This document shows positions 17,258 to 27,796 of a stretch of 64,000 nucleotides of DNA, one piece after another (within the stretch, counting starts at the first letter, position 1; each line of letters starts with the position of its first letter). This DNA is from Comamonas koreensis (GTDB taxonomy: Bacteria; Pseudomonadota; Gammaproteobacteria; Burkholderiales; Burkholderiaceae_C). The stretch spans positions 337,231 through 401,230 of the forward strand of contig NZ_JAJNCT010000005.1 in assembly GCF_021026195.1 (NCBI RefSeq), written 5' to 3'. Made by a program: the position numbers and the translations under genes. The notes beneath the pieces are model-generated. The model saw only the letters and a program-made list of their open reading frames with translations, searched no databases and had not been told where the DNA came from.

Positions 17258-18142
17258 ATGCGAGAAATCAGCCTGGACCGTTTGCGCACCCTGGTGGCGA
17301 TTGCCGACCAGGGCTCGTTCATCAAGGCCGCCCATCACCTGCACCTGGCCGCACCCACGGTCAGCCTGCATATTGCCGAGCTGGAGGAGCGCATTGGCGC
17401 GCCGCTTCTGTCGCGCAAACGGGGGCATGTCAGACCTTCGGCGATTGGGGAGGTGCTGGTCGCACGCGCCCGCCGCCTGCTGGACGAGGCCGAGCAGGCC
17501 TTGAGCGACATCCAACGCCAGGTGCAGGGGCTGGAAGGACGGGTGCGGCTGGGCGCATCGACCGGTGTCATCGCCCATCTGCTGCCGCAGGCGCTCGCCG
17601 TGCTGCGCGACCAGCATCCCGGCATCGACGTGCAGATCAGCGTCCAGACCTCGGAAGAAACACTGGCGCGGCTGGCAGATGGCAGCCTGGATGTGGGGGT
17701 GACCGCCCTGCCCCAGCCCGCCGTGGCTGGCCTGGTGATCCAGCCCTGGCGCCGCGATCCCGTGATGGCCTTTGTGCCTGCCGATTGGAAGAGCCCCGCC
17801 CGCATCACGCCCCAGTGGCTTGCCGACCAGCCGCTCATCCTCAACGATGCCAGCACACGCCTGTCACGCCAGACCAGCGAATGGTTTGCCGCCGACGGAC
17901 ACCACCCGGTGCCACGCATTGCGCTGAACTACAACGATGCCATCAAGAGCCTGGTCGCCGCTGGCTATGGCGCCACCTTGCTGCCGCACGAGGCCACCGC
18001 CCCGCCGCCGGATGCGCGCATCGCCATGCGCCCGCTACGCCCGGCGCTGTGGCGCCAGCTGGGCATAGCCCACCGCGCCGGCTATGTGGAGCCATCCACC
18101 CAGCATGTGCTGGATGTGCTGTGGGAGCTGCGCCTGGGGTGA
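17258..18142 (+). CDS. LysR-family transcriptional regulator, divergent from argC
   Basis: A 294-residue LysR protein. The N-terminal winged helix-turn-helix covers about residues 3-62 (TLVAIADQGSFIKAAHHLHL...TVSLHIAELE) and is followed by the inducer-binding domain (about 90-290). ATG at 17258 is chosen because AGGAG lies 5-9 bases upstream and the protein then begins at the usual MREISLDRLRTLV; an in-frame TTG at 17210 would add 16 atypical residues and overlap an operator. Likely controls argC and itself through the dyads between them; the co-inducer is unknown. Confidence 0.9.
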   Translation: MREISLDRLRTLVAIADQGSFIKAAHHLHLAAPTVSLHIAELEERIGAPLLSRKRGHVRPSAIGEVLVARARRLLDEAEQALSDIQRQVQGLEGRVRLGASTGVIAHLLPQALAVLRDQHPGIDVQISVQTSEETLARLADGSLDVGVTALPQPAVAGLVIQPWRRDPVMAFVPADWKSPARITPQWLADQPLILNDASTRLSRQTSEWFAADGHHPVPRIALNYNDAIKSLVAAGYGATLLPHEATAPPPDARIAMRPLRPALWRQLGIAHRAGYVEPSTQHVLDVLWELRLG

Positions 18143-18212
18143 GCGGCACACCGGCAAGGCCGGGCTGAAAAGCCAGGCCTGTGCAGCAGCCCGGCCGCCA
18201 AGTCACTCGCGC

Positions 18213-19169
18213 TCAACCGGTCCTTGCACTGCCTGGCGCCATGCGCTTTGGGCGCTGCGCCAGCCGCATGCGGCCCGCATTCATCAGCAGCATCCCGGCA
18301 ATCGCCGCGCCACCGCCACGCAGCAAGGAAGCCGTCACCGGCTCAGCCAGCCACAGGCTGGACAGCAGCATGCCAAACAAGGGTACCAGCGACATATAGG
18401 CGGCCGCGGCCCCGGCGCCCAGCTCCTGCACCCCCTTCAAATACCAGGCATAGGCCAGCGCTGTGGCCCCCAGCGCCAGCGCGACTAGGCTGAGCCAGAC
18501 CTCGGCGCGCACATGCACCAGGCCCGCCCAGGCGGCGGGCCCCTCCACCAGCAGGCTGGCCACCAGCAGCAACAGTGCGCCCATGCTGGCGGTCGCTGCA
18601 GTCGTGCTGAGGGGGTCGATGCTGGTCAGCACCAGGCGGCCCAGCAAGGTATAGCCCACCCAACAGGCGGCGCAGCCCAGCAGCAGCCACTCTCCGGCAC
18701 CAGCAGCGCTGCCCGGGCCCCAGCTCCAGTGGCCACCGCTCAGGGCATACAAGGCACCACCCACTGCCAGCCCTAGACCCAGAAAGATCGGCAGGTTGAT
18801 GCGCTCACGAAACAGCAGCACCGCAAACAGCATCGTCAGCACCGGGTTGAGTGCAACCACCATCGCCGCTTTGCCGGCAGGCACAGTTTTGAGCGCCAGC
18901 AAGAAGAACAGCGAGTAGCCCAGCACGCCCACCGCCGACGCAGCCGCCAGCCCGAGCCACTGCCGCCACGCCAGATGCCACAAACGGCCCATGCGCCCGG
19001 AATGGCCTAGCCACAGCAGCAGCACGGCACTGGCCAGCAAAAAGCGCAGACTGGCTGCAGCCAGCGGTGGCATGGCCTGCGCCACAACGCGGCCCCAGGG
19101 CCAGGACGCGCCCCAGAGCGCCGCCATGCCGATAAGACCCAGATGGGTGGAGTATTTTGCGGAGTTCAT
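18213..19169 (-). CDS. EamA/DMT-family transporter
   Basis: A 318-residue inner-membrane protein with ten predicted helices in two EamA repeats (about residues 10-140 and 160-300). The family exports or imports small metabolites such as amino acids and purines. It is divergently transcribed from a LysR gene 76 bases away, a very common pairing where the regulator controls the exporter. Substrate unknown. Confidence 0.88.
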   Translation of the reverse strand: MNSAKYSTHLGLIGMAALWGASWPWGRVVAQAMPPLAAASLRFLLASAVLLLWLGHSGRMGRLWHLAWRQWLGLAAASAVGVLGYSLFFLLALKTVPAGKAAMVVALNPVLTMLFAVLLFRERINLPIFLGLGLAVGGALYALSGGHWSWGPGSAAGAGEWLLLGCAACWVGYTLLGRLVLTSIDPLSTTAATASMGALLLLVASLLVEGPAAWAGLVHVRAEVWLSLVALALGATALAYAWYLKGVQELGAGAAAAYMSLVPLFGMLLSSLWLAEPVTASLLRGGGAAIAGMLLMNAGRMRLAQRPKRMAPGSARTG

Positions 19170-19206
19170 GCGCTGCTACTATCCGCTAATCACCACCGAT
19201 GGTCGA

Positions 19207-19222
19207 ATGAGCAAATGCTCAT
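19207..19222. promoter_or_regulatory. Perfect 7-2-7 palindrome between EamA and LysR genes
   Basis: ATGAGCA, AA, TGCTCAT in the 76-base divergent region, 24 bases before the LysR start. It contains a T-N12-A arrangement and is the obvious candidate site for the LysR protein encoded next to it. Confidence 0.5.
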
Positions 19223-19245
19223 AGCCATCCCAACTCATCCCTGCC

Positions 19246-20127
19246 ATGACCTTCACCCAGCTCGAAGTCTTTGCCACCCTGGCCAAGGTGGGCAGTTTTT
19301 CCCGCGCCGCAGCGGTGCTCGGCATCTCGCAAAGCGGGGTGAGCCATGCGATCAAGCAGCTCGAAACCGCGCTCGGTGTGGGCCTGTTCAGCCGCGATGG
19401 CGCAGCGGTCAGCCTGACGGAGGTCGGCGCCCGCCTGCTGGTGCGCGCCCAAGACATGCTGCAGCAGCAAGAAGCGCTGCTGCAGGAAGCACAGGCAGCG
19501 CAGGGCGTGGCACGCGGGCGCCTGCATATCGCTTCGTTTGGCGCGACCTCCTCGCTGCGCCTGCTGCCGCAGCTGCTGGCAGGCTTTCGCCAGGCGCATC
19601 CGCTGGTCGAAGTGCATATCGAAGAAGCAGTGGACAGTGTGGTGCTGCAGTGGCTGCTGGAGCGCCGCGTGGAGCTGGGCTTTGTGGTCTTGCCCGATGA
19701 GCGTTTTGACACCGTAGCGCTGCTCGAAGACGAGCTGGTGGCCGTGCTGCCTGAGGCCCACCCCTTGTCCCAGAAGGCCAGCATCAGCGCGCTGGATTTC
19801 CATGGCCAGCCATTTATCCGCACCTCCGCAGGCTCGGGGCCCCGGGTCGATGCCTTTCTGGGCGAGAAGGGCTCGGTGCCCAACACCTTGTACCGGTTTG
19901 AACAACTCAGCTCGATGATGGGCTTTGTCGCGCAAGGCGATGCGCTGACGATTGCCGCGCGCCTGGCACTGCCTGCGCCACCGGCCGGCGTCGTCTACCG
20001 CCAGCTGGCGCCGCGCAACCACCGGCACATCGCGCTGGCGGCACTGCGCTTTGACCGCCTATCGCCTGCAGCGGCAGCCTTTGTCGAGTCAGCCCGAAAA
20101 GCCCGCAAGCGCCTGGTGATGGAATAA
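19246..20127 (+). CDS. LysR-family transcriptional regulator, divergent from EamA gene
   Basis: A 293-residue LysR protein with the DNA-binding domain at residues 1-60 (TQLEVFATLAKVGSFSRAAAVLGISQSGVSHAIKQLE) and a substrate domain from about 90. It probably regulates the divergent EamA transporter through the palindrome in between. The gene ends 30 bases before the convergent modE. Effector unknown. Confidence 0.9.
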   Translation: MTFTQLEVFATLAKVGSFSRAAAVLGISQSGVSHAIKQLETALGVGLFSRDGAAVSLTEVGARLLVRAQDMLQQQEALLQEAQAAQGVARGRLHIASFGATSSLRLLPQLLAGFRQAHPLVEVHIEEAVDSVVLQWLLERRVELGFVVLPDERFDTVALLEDELVAVLPEAHPLSQKASISALDFHGQPFIRTSAGSGPRVDAFLGEKGSVPNTLYRFEQLSSMMGFVAQGDALTIAARLALPAPPAGVVYRQLAPRNHRHIALAALRFDRLSPAAAAFVESARKARKRLVME

Positions 20128-20156
20128 AGCGCCAGGGTGCCGGAAGCAGGCCGGAT

Positions 20157-20987
20157 TTATTCTCCGCTCAGCGCAATCACCACGGCCGAGGGCTCCACCG
20201 TCACCTGCACCACAGAACGCACACGCAGCGACGATGCCTGGCGGCTGAAACCCACCAGTTGCACACCTGACTGCAGGCGCACGGCCAGCTCCTGCACCGT
20301 GCCGCCGCGCGTGGCACGGGTGACGGCGCCCTGCCAGCCATTGCCGCCCGGCGCCAGCGCGGCGGCCTCGGCTGCGGCCTGCACCGTCACAGCGGTGGCC
20401 TTGCACATGGCCAGCACCGGCAAGCCCTGGCGCAGGCCCAGCAGCTGCGCGCTCTCGTCGGTGATGTGGGATTGCAGCCCAAATTGCGCCCCCACAGCGG
20501 CGCCCTGCAGCTGCACCTGTACCAGCGGGCCGCTGCGGCTGAGCTGGGCCACCACGCAGGGCCATTGGTTGCGCATGCTGGTCATCACCTGCAAACGCGC
20601 CAAGGTGGTGGCGACGGAGATGCCTGCAGCCCCGGCAGTGCGCGCCTGGGGGTCTGCGGCCACAGGCAGTTGCCGCGCATGCTCCAGCTGCACATGCAAT
20701 TGCTCGCGGGCCTGGCCCATGGCATCGGCCGCTTCGAGCAGCAGCAGCGCATCGGCAGTGAGCTGGGCGCCCCCACCGCCCTTGCCACCCACGCTGCGCT
20801 GCACCAGCTCCACCCCTGCCAGGTTGGACAAGGTATCCAAGGCTTGCCAGGCCGCCTTGTAGCTGATGCCCACGCGGCGCGCGGCCTCCGAGATGGAGCC
20901 GCAATCCTGGATATGGCGCAGCACGTCGATGCGGCGGTCAGAGCGCTTCTCGGAGAGCGCGGCGGCGAGCGATGCTTGGGGAATCAT
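20157..20987 (-). CDS. modE: Molybdate-responsive transcriptional regulator ModE
   Basis: A 276-residue regulator with an N-terminal winged-helix domain (DRRIDVLRHIQDCGSISEAARRVGISYKAAWQALD) and two C-terminal MOP/TOBE domains that bind molybdate (about residues 135-200 and 205-275; RNQWPCVVAQLSR and GNGWQGAVTRATRGG). Molybdate-bound ModE represses mod transport genes. The frame extends upstream to 21110 but ATG at 20987 gives the family's normal N-terminus. It is divergent from modABC with a Mo-box in the shared region. Confidence 0.94.
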   Translation of the reverse strand: MIPQASLAAALSEKRSDRRIDVLRHIQDCGSISEAARRVGISYKAAWQALDTLSNLAGVELVQRSVGGKGGGGAQLTADALLLLEAADAMGQAREQLHVQLEHARQLPVAADPQARTAGAAGISVATTLARLQVMTSMRNQWPCVVAQLSRSGPLVQVQLQGAAVGAQFGLQSHITDESAQLLGLRQGLPVLAMCKATAVTVQAAAEAAALAPGGNGWQGAVTRATRGGTVQELAVRLQSGVQLVGFSRQASSLRVRSVVQVTVEPSAVVIALSGE

Positions 20988-21103
20988 GGCGCGAATCTTC
21001 GCATGCTTTACCACCCGCTGAAGTTGCCAATATCGCCACACCAGAAATGCAACGCGCGCAGTATCGTGGCAACGCGGCCGCCTATGCCCCCTACTATTTG
21101 GTA

Positions 21104-21921
<818 letters not shown>

Positions 21922-22130
21922 GAACCCGGGTTGAGAACGCGGCACGCCCGCACGCGGGCCGGTTCTGGTCAGCCAGATGAAAGCTACCTGGCCAACCCTT
22001 ATGCCACCCGTAAGCCAGCGGCTTCAACGCGTTGGCCGGGCCACACATTCCGCTTGCCGCGCCCCCGCTGTGCGTGCACCATGGGCGCAGCGCCCTTCCC
22101 CTTCCTGCCACCTTGCTAGCCCCGCCTGCC
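21922..22130. other. Unusual 209-base gap between modA and modB
   Basis: mod genes are normally close-packed. Here the gap contains several short stems (AACCCGGGTT, CTGG...CCAG, CTTA...TAAG) and no gene I can support. I looked for a molybdenum-cofactor riboswitch and could not match one. Confidence 0.4.
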
Positions 22131-22829
22131 GTGAGTACTTCCATTCTCAGCCCCGACGATTGGGCCGCCATCTGGCTGACGCTTGAGCTCGCCAGCTTCA
22201 CGACGATCTTGCTGCTGGTGCTGGCCACGCCGCTGGCCTGGTGGCTGGCGCATACGCCATCGCGCTGGCGCGGCCCCATCGGCGCGGTGGTGACTTTGCC
22301 GCTGGTGCTCCCCCCCACGGTGATTGGCTTCTACCTGCTGGTTACGATGGGCCCCAACGGCCCGCTGGGCCACCTCACCAACGCGCTGGGCCTGGGCTAT
22401 CTGCCCTTTACCTTTGCCGGGCTGGTGGTGGGTTCGCTGGTCTATTCGCTGCCCTTTGCGGTGCAGCCGCTGCAGCGGGCCTTTGAAGGCCTGGGCCGCC
22501 GCCCGCTGGAAGCAGCGGCCACCTTGGGCGCCAGCCGTATCGACAGCTTCTTCAGCGTGGCGCTGCCGCTGGCGCGCCCCGGCTTCATCACCGCTGCCGT
22601 ACTGACCTTTGCCCATACCGTCGGTGAGTTCGGCATCGTGCTGATGCTGGGCGGCAATATCCCTGGCAAGACGCGCGTGGTTTCGGTTCAGATCTATGAC
22701 CACGTGGAAGCACTGGAATACACCCAGGCGCACTGGCTGGCGGGCGGCATGGTGGTGTTTGCCTTTGTGGTGCTGGTGGCGCTGCAATGGTTGCAGCCCG
22801 GGGACAAGAACCACGCGAGCCCGCTATGA
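22131..22829 (+). CDS. modB: Molybdate ABC transporter permease
   Basis: A 232-residue inner-membrane permease of the binding-protein-dependent type, with about five to six helices and the EAA-like loop that contacts ModC ([25 protein letters not shown]). GTG at 22131 is taken as the start because the protein then begins [20 protein letters not shown] as in the family; ATG codons further upstream would add non-conserved residues. The stop overlaps the modC start by four bases. Confidence 0.94.
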   Translation: MSTSILSPDDWAAIWLTLELASFTTILLLVLATPLAWWLAHTPSRWRGPIGAVVTLPLVLPPTVIGFYLLVTMGPNGPLGHLTNALGLGYLPFTFAGLVVGSLVYSLPFAVQPLQRAFEGLGRRPLEAAATLGASRIDSFFSVALPLARPGFITAAVLTFAHTVGEFGIVLMLGGNIPGKTRVVSVQIYDHVEALEYTQAHWLAGGMVVFAFVVLVALQWLQPGDKNHASPL

Positions 22830-23962
22830 CGCAAGTCCAGAACCCCCACAACGGCATTCACGCGCGCCTGCGGCTGCAGCGCGCCTCGTTCCAGCTGCAG
22901 GTCAATCTGCAACTGCCCGGCCAGGGTGTCACCGCGCTGTTTGGCCCCTCAGGCTGCGGCAAGACCAGTTGCCTGCGCGCCATCACCGGGCTGGAGCGTG
23001 CCCAGGGTGAGGTCACCGTCAATGGCGAGCGCTGGCAAGACGATGACAGCGGCCACTGGCTGCCCACGCACCAACGCGCGCTGGGCTATGTCTTTCAGGA
23101 GGCGAGCCTGTTCCCGCACCTGAGCGCCCATGACAACATCCGCTACGGCCTGCGCCGGACACCGGCGGCGCGCCAGCGCGTGCAACTGGAACGGCTGGTG
23201 GAGCTGCTGGGCATCGGCCCCCTGCTGGCGCGCAAGCCCGCAACCTTGTCCGGCGGTGAGCGCCAGCGGGTGGCCATTGCCCGTGCGCTGGCCACCAGCC
23301 CGCGCGTGCTGTTGATGGACGAGCCGCTGGCCGCGCTGGATGCCGAGCGCAAGGCCGAGGTGCTGCCCTACCTGGACCAGCTCAGCGCGCAGCTCCAACT
23401 GCCGATTCTTTATGTCAGCCACTCGATCGACGAAGTGGGCCGCCTGGCCGACCAGGTAGTGCTGCTGCAGGCGGGCCGTGTGGTGGCGCAAGGGCCGGTG
23501 GCAGAGCTGCTGAGCCAGCTCGATACACCGCTTGCAAAGACCCTGCCCGATGCACAGCAGGCGAGCATCCTGGAAGGCAGGGTCTGCGGCCACGATACGC
23601 AGGACCATCTGTGGTCGCTGCAAATCGGCACCCTGCCCCCACTGCAGTTGCACTGGACGCAGGCCGATGCCCACTACCAGCAGGGCGAGCGCGTGCGCCT
23701 GCGCGTGCTGGCACGCGATGTCAGCCTGTCGCTGATGCCACAGTCGGGCAGCTCCATCCTCAACAGCCTGCCGGCCGTGGTGACGGCGATGCAGGCCAGC
23801 AGCCCGGGACAGGTGCTGGTGCAGCTGCGCCTGGCGCCCGGTGGGGCCGACGACACGCCCCATCTGCTGGCACTGGTGTCTGCCCGCTCGGCGCGCCTGT
23901 TGCAGCTGACGCCAGGCTTGCGGGTGCATGCCCAGCTCAAGGGCGTTGCCGTCTTGCGCTGA
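22826..23962 (+). CDS. modC: Molybdate ABC transporter ATP-binding protein
   Basis: A 378-residue ATPase with Walker [10 protein letters not shown] (about residues 36-44), the signature [15 protein letters not shown], Walker [13 protein letters not shown], a switch His (SHSIDE) and a C-terminal MOP/TOBE domain (about 300-378) typical of ModC. ATG at 22826 overlaps the modB stop (ATGA), so the two subunits are translationally coupled. Transcription ends at the following hairpin. Confidence 0.95.
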   Translation: MTQVQNPHNGIHARLRLQRASFQLQVNLQLPGQGVTALFGPSGCGKTSCLRAITGLERAQGEVTVNGERWQDDDSGHWLPTHQRALGYVFQEASLFPHLSAHDNIRYGLRRTPAARQRVQLERLVELLGIGPLLARKPATLSGGERQRVAIARALATSPRVLLMDEPLAALDAERKAEVLPYLDQLSAQLQLPILYVSHSIDEVGRLADQVVLLQAGRVVAQGPVAELLSQLDTPLAKTLPDAQQASILEGRVCGHDTQDHLWSLQIGTLPPLQLHWTQADAHYQQGERVRLRVLARDVSLSLMPQSGSSILNSLPAVVTAMQASSPGQVLVQLRLAPGGADDTPHLLALVSARSARLLQLTPGLRVHAQLKGVAVLR

Positions 23963-23981
23963 CCGCGTTGGTCCCAAAAAC

Positions 23982-24010
23982 AAAAAAGCCCGGACGCATC
24001 CGGGCTTTGT
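23982..24010. terminator. Bidirectional terminator between modC and ompA-like gene
   Basis: AAAGCCCGGA, four bases, TCCGGGCTTT. The T run is strongest leftwards (TTTTTTG), serving the OmpA-domain gene, but the stem also ends the modC transcript. Confidence 0.88.
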
Positions 24011-24027
24011 CGTGTCTGGTTGGCCAA

Positions 24028-24648
24028 TTAAGGGGCCAGCACCACTTCCACGCGGCGGGCTTGGGCATTGTTGCCCGCGTTTTCCACCGCTTCGGGCTTC
24101 TTCAGCTCCAGCTTGTCTTCAGTCACGCCCAGGGCCAGCAGCGCATCACGCACGGCAAAGGCGCGTTGCTTGGCCAGCTCGGCGTTCTTGTCGGCATCGC
24201 CCGTGGCGTCGGTGTAGCCCGAGATAACCGCACGTTGACCGGCTTTGACGCCAGCGATCACGTCCACCAGCGCTTCGTTGGCGCCCGCAGCCAGTTCGGC
24301 CTTGGCGGTGGCAAAGTAGAACTTGACCACACCGTTTTCGATGACCACGGCGGCGGCATCTTCGGCAACCACGGCAGCGCCGTTGGCAGCAGCTGCGCCA
24401 GCCGCGCCAGCGGCATTGGCAGCCTCAGCAGCACGTGCGGCGGCCACAGCTGGATCGGTACCGCCCAGCACCGCACCGCGCTTGGCGCCGGTTGCCGAAG
24501 CAGTTACCGCCGCGTTGCCAGACTTGGCACCATGGATGCCTTTGTAAGCACCGAACCACACGACACCCAACACCACCAAAATGATCAGGGCAAAAACCAG
24601 GCCCAAGGCAAAGCGCTCATCACCGTCATTATTTTGCGAAGAACTCAC
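24028..24648 (-). CDS. OmpA-domain envelope protein with N-terminal membrane anchor
   Basis: A 206-residue protein with one membrane helix (about residues 14-34, LGLVFALIILVVLGVVWFG), an Ala-rich linker (about 50-100) and a C-terminal OmpA/Pal-like peptidoglycan-binding domain (FYFATAKAEL, ISGYTDATGDADKNAELAKQRA, NAQARRVEVVL). It is therefore likely anchored in the inner membrane and bound to the wall. GTG at 24648 fits the hydrophilic SSSQNNDGDERF start; the open frame upstream is not family-like. Role in envelope stability inferred. Confidence 0.85.
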   Translation of the reverse strand: MSSSQNNDGDERFALGLVFALIILVVLGVVWFGAYKGIHGAKSGNAAVTASATGAKRGAVLGGTDPAVAAARAAEAANAAGAAGAAAANGAAVVAEDAAAVVIENGVVKFYFATAKAELAAGANEALVDVIAGVKAGQRAVISGYTDATGDADKNAELAKQRAFAVRDALLALGVTEDKLELKKPEAVENAGNNAQARRVEVVLAP

Positions 24649-25094
24649 GGTCAGACTCCAGGCACCCGTAGTGCGTAATAAGACAAAAAAGAAAAGATTT
24701 TGGCAGCAGGCCATGCCCCCAAGGACTCAGCCACCGCTGCCAGGTACGCGCGAGATTGTACCTTGCAGCATCCCGCCTGCGCATCGAACCGGCAGCGGCG
24801 GCCAACCACCACAGCGCCCAGACTCTACGGGTCTGACCGGTAGCGAACGCACGCCAGTCGCTTGAAAATAGATAGCAGCACATGTCGACAGCATGCCGCC
24901 CCACTAGTAGTTACCCTTGATTTTGCGGCAAACGCACAAAAAAAATTTCTTCCTTGCTCCTGTTCACAACATCGGCGCATCAATTTGTAGGGCAAAAGGC
25001 ATAGTTATTCGTAAAATCAGTGCTTTTCGAAAAAGTGCATTTGCTTACCAGCAATGAGCACTTATTACAGGACTAGCCAACCATTGGAGACACC
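24649..25094. other. 446-base intergenic region upstream of TRAP permease genes
   Basis: No supported gene. The right part (24900-25094) is AT-rich and should hold the dctQ promoter. A TTTTCGAAAA palindrome (25024-25033) is flanked by AGTGC direct repeats (25019-25023 and 25034-25038) and could be a regulator site. GATAGCAGC at 24871-24879 matches a motif in other gaps. Confidence 0.45.
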
Positions 25095-25724
25095 ATGCAG
25101 GCTTTACTCGCCCTATCAAGGGCTATCGACAGGCTCAACGCCTTCGTCGGCAAATATTCGATATGGCTGATCTTTGCCGCCACCTTCATCAGCGCGGCCA
25201 ACGCCATTGTCCGCAAGGCCTTTGATGCCAGCTCCAACGCCTTCCTCGAAGTGCAGTGGTATCTATTTGCCTGGTCCTTCCTGCTGGCGGCGGGCTACAC
25301 CTTGCTGCACCGTGAGCATGTGCGCATCGATGTGATCAACTCGCGCCTGTCCAAGACCAAGCAGGTCTGGATCGACATCATCGGCTTTGCGCTGTTCCTG
25401 ACGCCGCTGTGCCTGACCATTCTGTGGCTGAGCATGCCCGTGGTCATCCAGATGTACCAGTCCGGTGAAATGTCGGGCAACCCAGGCGGCCTGATCCGCT
25501 GGCCCGTATGGGCAGCCATCCCCGTGGGCATCACCTTGCTGATGCTCCAGGGCCTGTCCGAACTGGTCAAGCGTATCGCCTTTTTGACCGGCGACGGCCC
25601 TGACCCAATGGGCAAGCTCAGCGACAAGAGCGCCGAGGAAGAGCTGGCAGAGGCACTGCGTGCCGAAGCTGAAATCAAGCAGGCGCAAGCCGCCGCAGCC
25701 CAAGCTGCCGCGCGCCAGGTCTAA
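25095..25724 (+). CDS. TRAP transporter small permease (DctQ type)
   Basis: A 209-residue membrane protein with four helices (about residues 22-42, 54-72, 95-120 and 142-165), the normal arrangement of the TRAP small subunit. TRAP systems take up organic acids using an ion gradient and a periplasmic binding protein. The last 40 residues form a charged, alanine-rich tail (KSAEEELAEALRAEAE...) probably in the cytosol. GGAGACACC precedes the ATG. Followed 20 bases later by the large permease. Confidence 0.93.
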   Translation: MQALLALSRAIDRLNAFVGKYSIWLIFAATFISAANAIVRKAFDASSNAFLEVQWYLFAWSFLLAAGYTLLHREHVRIDVINSRLSKTKQVWIDIIGFALFLTPLCLTILWLSMPVVIQMYQSGEMSGNPGGLIRWPVWAAIPVGITLLMLQGLSELVKRIAFLTGDGPDPMGKLSDKSAEEELAEALRAEAEIKQAQAAAAQAAARQV

Positions 25725-25744
25725 GGCCAGCCAGAGGACCTCAC

Positions 25745-27565
25745 ATGGACTTTATCGTTACCAATTACGCCCCGATCATGTTCGCGGGCCTGATCGTTTT
25801 TCTGCTGCTAGGCTTTCCCGTGGCATTCAGCCTGGGCGCTGCCGGCCTGATGTTCGGCTTTATCGGCATTGAGCTCAATGTCTTCCCCTCGTCGGTGATG
25901 GCCTGGCTGCCCCAACGCCTGATCGGCATCATGGCCAACGATACCTTGCTGGCCGTGCCCTTCTTCACCTTGATGGGTTTGATACTGGAGCGCAGCGGCA
26001 TGGCCGAGGACTTGCTCGACACGGTGGGCCAGGTCTTTGGCCCGATCCGTGGCGGTCTGGCGCTGGCCGTGATCTTTGTCGGCGCACTGCTGGCCGCCAC
26101 CACAGGCGTGGTGGCCGCATCGGTTATCTCGATGGGCCTGATCTCGCTGCCCATCATGCTGCGCTACGGCTATGACCGGCGCCTGGCCTCGGGCGTGATT
26201 GCCGCCTCAGGCACCCTGGCCCAGATCATTCCACCATCGCTGGTGCTGATCCTGATGGCCGACCAGCTGGGCAAGAGCGTGGGCGACATGTACAAGGGCG
26301 CCTTTATCCCCGGCTTCATGCTGATGGGTCTGTATGTGCTGTGGGTGGCCTTCCTCGCCATCTTCAAGCCCAAGCTGGTGCCTGCACTGCCCGTTGAAGC
26401 CCGTATCTACCGCGAAGCCAATGGCAACGCCGGCTACACCTCGCTGATCGTGGTGATGGGCCTGTCGACCATTGTGGCCATCTTCCTGGCCAACCATATG
26501 GCCGACATCCACACCTGGTGGGAAGGCCGACTGGTCACCGATGTGGCCACCGACGAAAAGATCGTTACCGCCATGTGCGGCGGCACCTTTATCGCCTTTG
26601 TGATCGCGTCGATCAACCGCATCTTCAAGCTGGGCCTGCTGTCCAAGCTGGCCGAGCGCGTGACCTTTGTGCTGATTCCACCGCTGCTGCTGATCTTCCT
26701 GGTGCTGGGCACCATATTCCTGGGCATCGCCACCCCTACCGAAGGCGGCGCGATGGGTGCGATGGCTGCACTGATCATGGGCTTTGCCCGCAAGCGCCTG
26801 AACATGAACCTGCTCAAGCAGGCACTGGGCTCGACCACCAAGCTCGCCAGCTTTGTGATGTTCATCATGATTGGCGCGACCACCTTCAGCCTGGTGTTCC
26901 AGGCCGCTGACGGCCCCAAGTGGGTGGAGCACCTGCTGACCAGCCTGCCAGGCGGCCAGACCGGCTTCCTGATCGTGGTCAACATCATGATCTTCTTCCT
27001 CGCCTTCTTCCTGGACTACTTTGAACTGTCCTTCATCGTCGTGCCGCTGCTGGGTCCGGTCGCCGAGAAGATGGGCATCGACCTGATCTGGTTCGGTGTG
27101 CTGCTGGCGGTCAATATGCAGACCTCGTTCATGCACCCGCCGTTCGGCTTTGCACTGTTCTTCCTGCGATCCGTCGCGCCTGACAAGCAGTATGTGGACC
27201 GGGTCACGCACAAGGTAATCGAGCCGGTGACCACCATGCAGATCTACAAGGGGGCCGTGCCGTTTGTGCTGATCCAGCTGGTCATGGTCGGTGTGCTGAT
27301 TGCCTTCCCCGGCATCGTGACCGGCGCGCTGGACAAACCGGTGGTCGTCGATATGCAGAAGATCGACGAGCAGATGATGAACCAGCTGGGCGACCACGAC
27401 GGCGGCTATGGCGCAGACAACCCGTTTGCAACCCCCGATTCCCCAGCCGACGCTGGCGCCGCAGGCACCACGCCCGCACCCGCTGCCGAAGGCTATGGCT
27501 CGGATGACCCAGCCAAGGCCCTGCAAGATTCGCTGGGCACCGCCCTCGCCGCAGAAAGCAAATAA
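25745..27565 (+). CDS. TRAP transporter large permease (DctM type), extended form
   Basis: At 606 residues this is much longer than the usual 430 of DctM. The core motifs are present (PFFTLMGLILERSGMAEDL; ATTGVVAASVISMG; GTIFLGIATPTEGGAMGAM; YFELSFIVVPLLGPV). The extra length is an insertion of roughly 90 residues between about 215 and 305 carrying additional hydrophobic segments, and an Ala/Pro/Asp-rich C-terminal tail of about 75 residues after the last helix. This extended class is annotated as mannitol/chloroaromatic or dicarboxylate TRAP transporters. Substrate unknown. Confidence 0.92.
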   Translation: MDFIVTNYAPIMFAGLIVFLLLGFPVAFSLGAAGLMFGFIGIELNVFPSSVMAWLPQRLIGIMANDTLLAVPFFTLMGLILERSGMAEDLLDTVGQVFGPIRGGLALAVIFVGALLAATTGVVAASVISMGLISLPIMLRYGYDRRLASGVIAASGTLAQIIPPSLVLILMADQLGKSVGDMYKGAFIPGFMLMGLYVLWVAFLAIFKPKLVPALPVEARIYREANGNAGYTSLIVVMGLSTIVAIFLANHMADIHTWWEGRLVTDVATDEKIVTAMCGGTFIAFVIASINRIFKLGLLSKLAERVTFVLIPPLLLIFLVLGTIFLGIATPTEGGAMGAMAALIMGFARKRLNMNLLKQALGSTTKLASFVMFIMIGATTFSLVFQAADGPKWVEHLLTSLPGGQTGFLIVVNIMIFFLAFFLDYFELSFIVVPLLGPVAEKMGIDLIWFGVLLAVNMQTSFMHPPFGFALFFLRSVAPDKQYVDRVTHKVIEPVTTMQIYKGAVPFVLIQLVMVGVLIAFPGIVTGALDKPVVVDMQKIDEQMMNQLGDHDGGYGADNPFATPDSPADAGAAGTTPAPAAEGYGSDDPAKALQDSLGTALAAESK

Positions 27566-27589
27566 AAGGCTCCCAGCCCATCACTCCCG

Positions 27590-27616
27590 AACCCTGGCTT
27601 GCCAGGGTTTTTTTAT
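27590..27616 (+). terminator. Terminator after TRAP permease genes
   Basis: AACCCTGGC, TT, GCCAGGGTT followed by a run of T. Confidence 0.9.
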
Positions 27617-27725
27617 GACTGTCTGCAGCCAGCACAGCCTCTCTTGCGCGATGGTTGCCTGATCCCCGGGGAACCCTCCGTAGGCGCCACCAGAGCACCA
27701 GCACATGCCCGGGCCCCATAGACGC

Positions 27726-27750
27726 AAAAAAGCCGCAGCAAGCTGCGGCT
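27726..27750 (-). terminator. Terminator after TRAP binding-protein gene
   Basis: Leftwards: AGCCGCAGCTTGCTGCGGCT followed by TTTTTT. Confidence 0.9.
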
Positions 27751-27796
27751 CTTGGCTGCTGCGACCAAGCCCCAATGGCCTGGCGCATCCTCCCGA

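Noticed and set aside
21922..22130. Molybdenum-cofactor riboswitch between modA and modB
   Set aside because: Short stems are present but conserved sequence blocks could not be matched; left as an unexplained gap.
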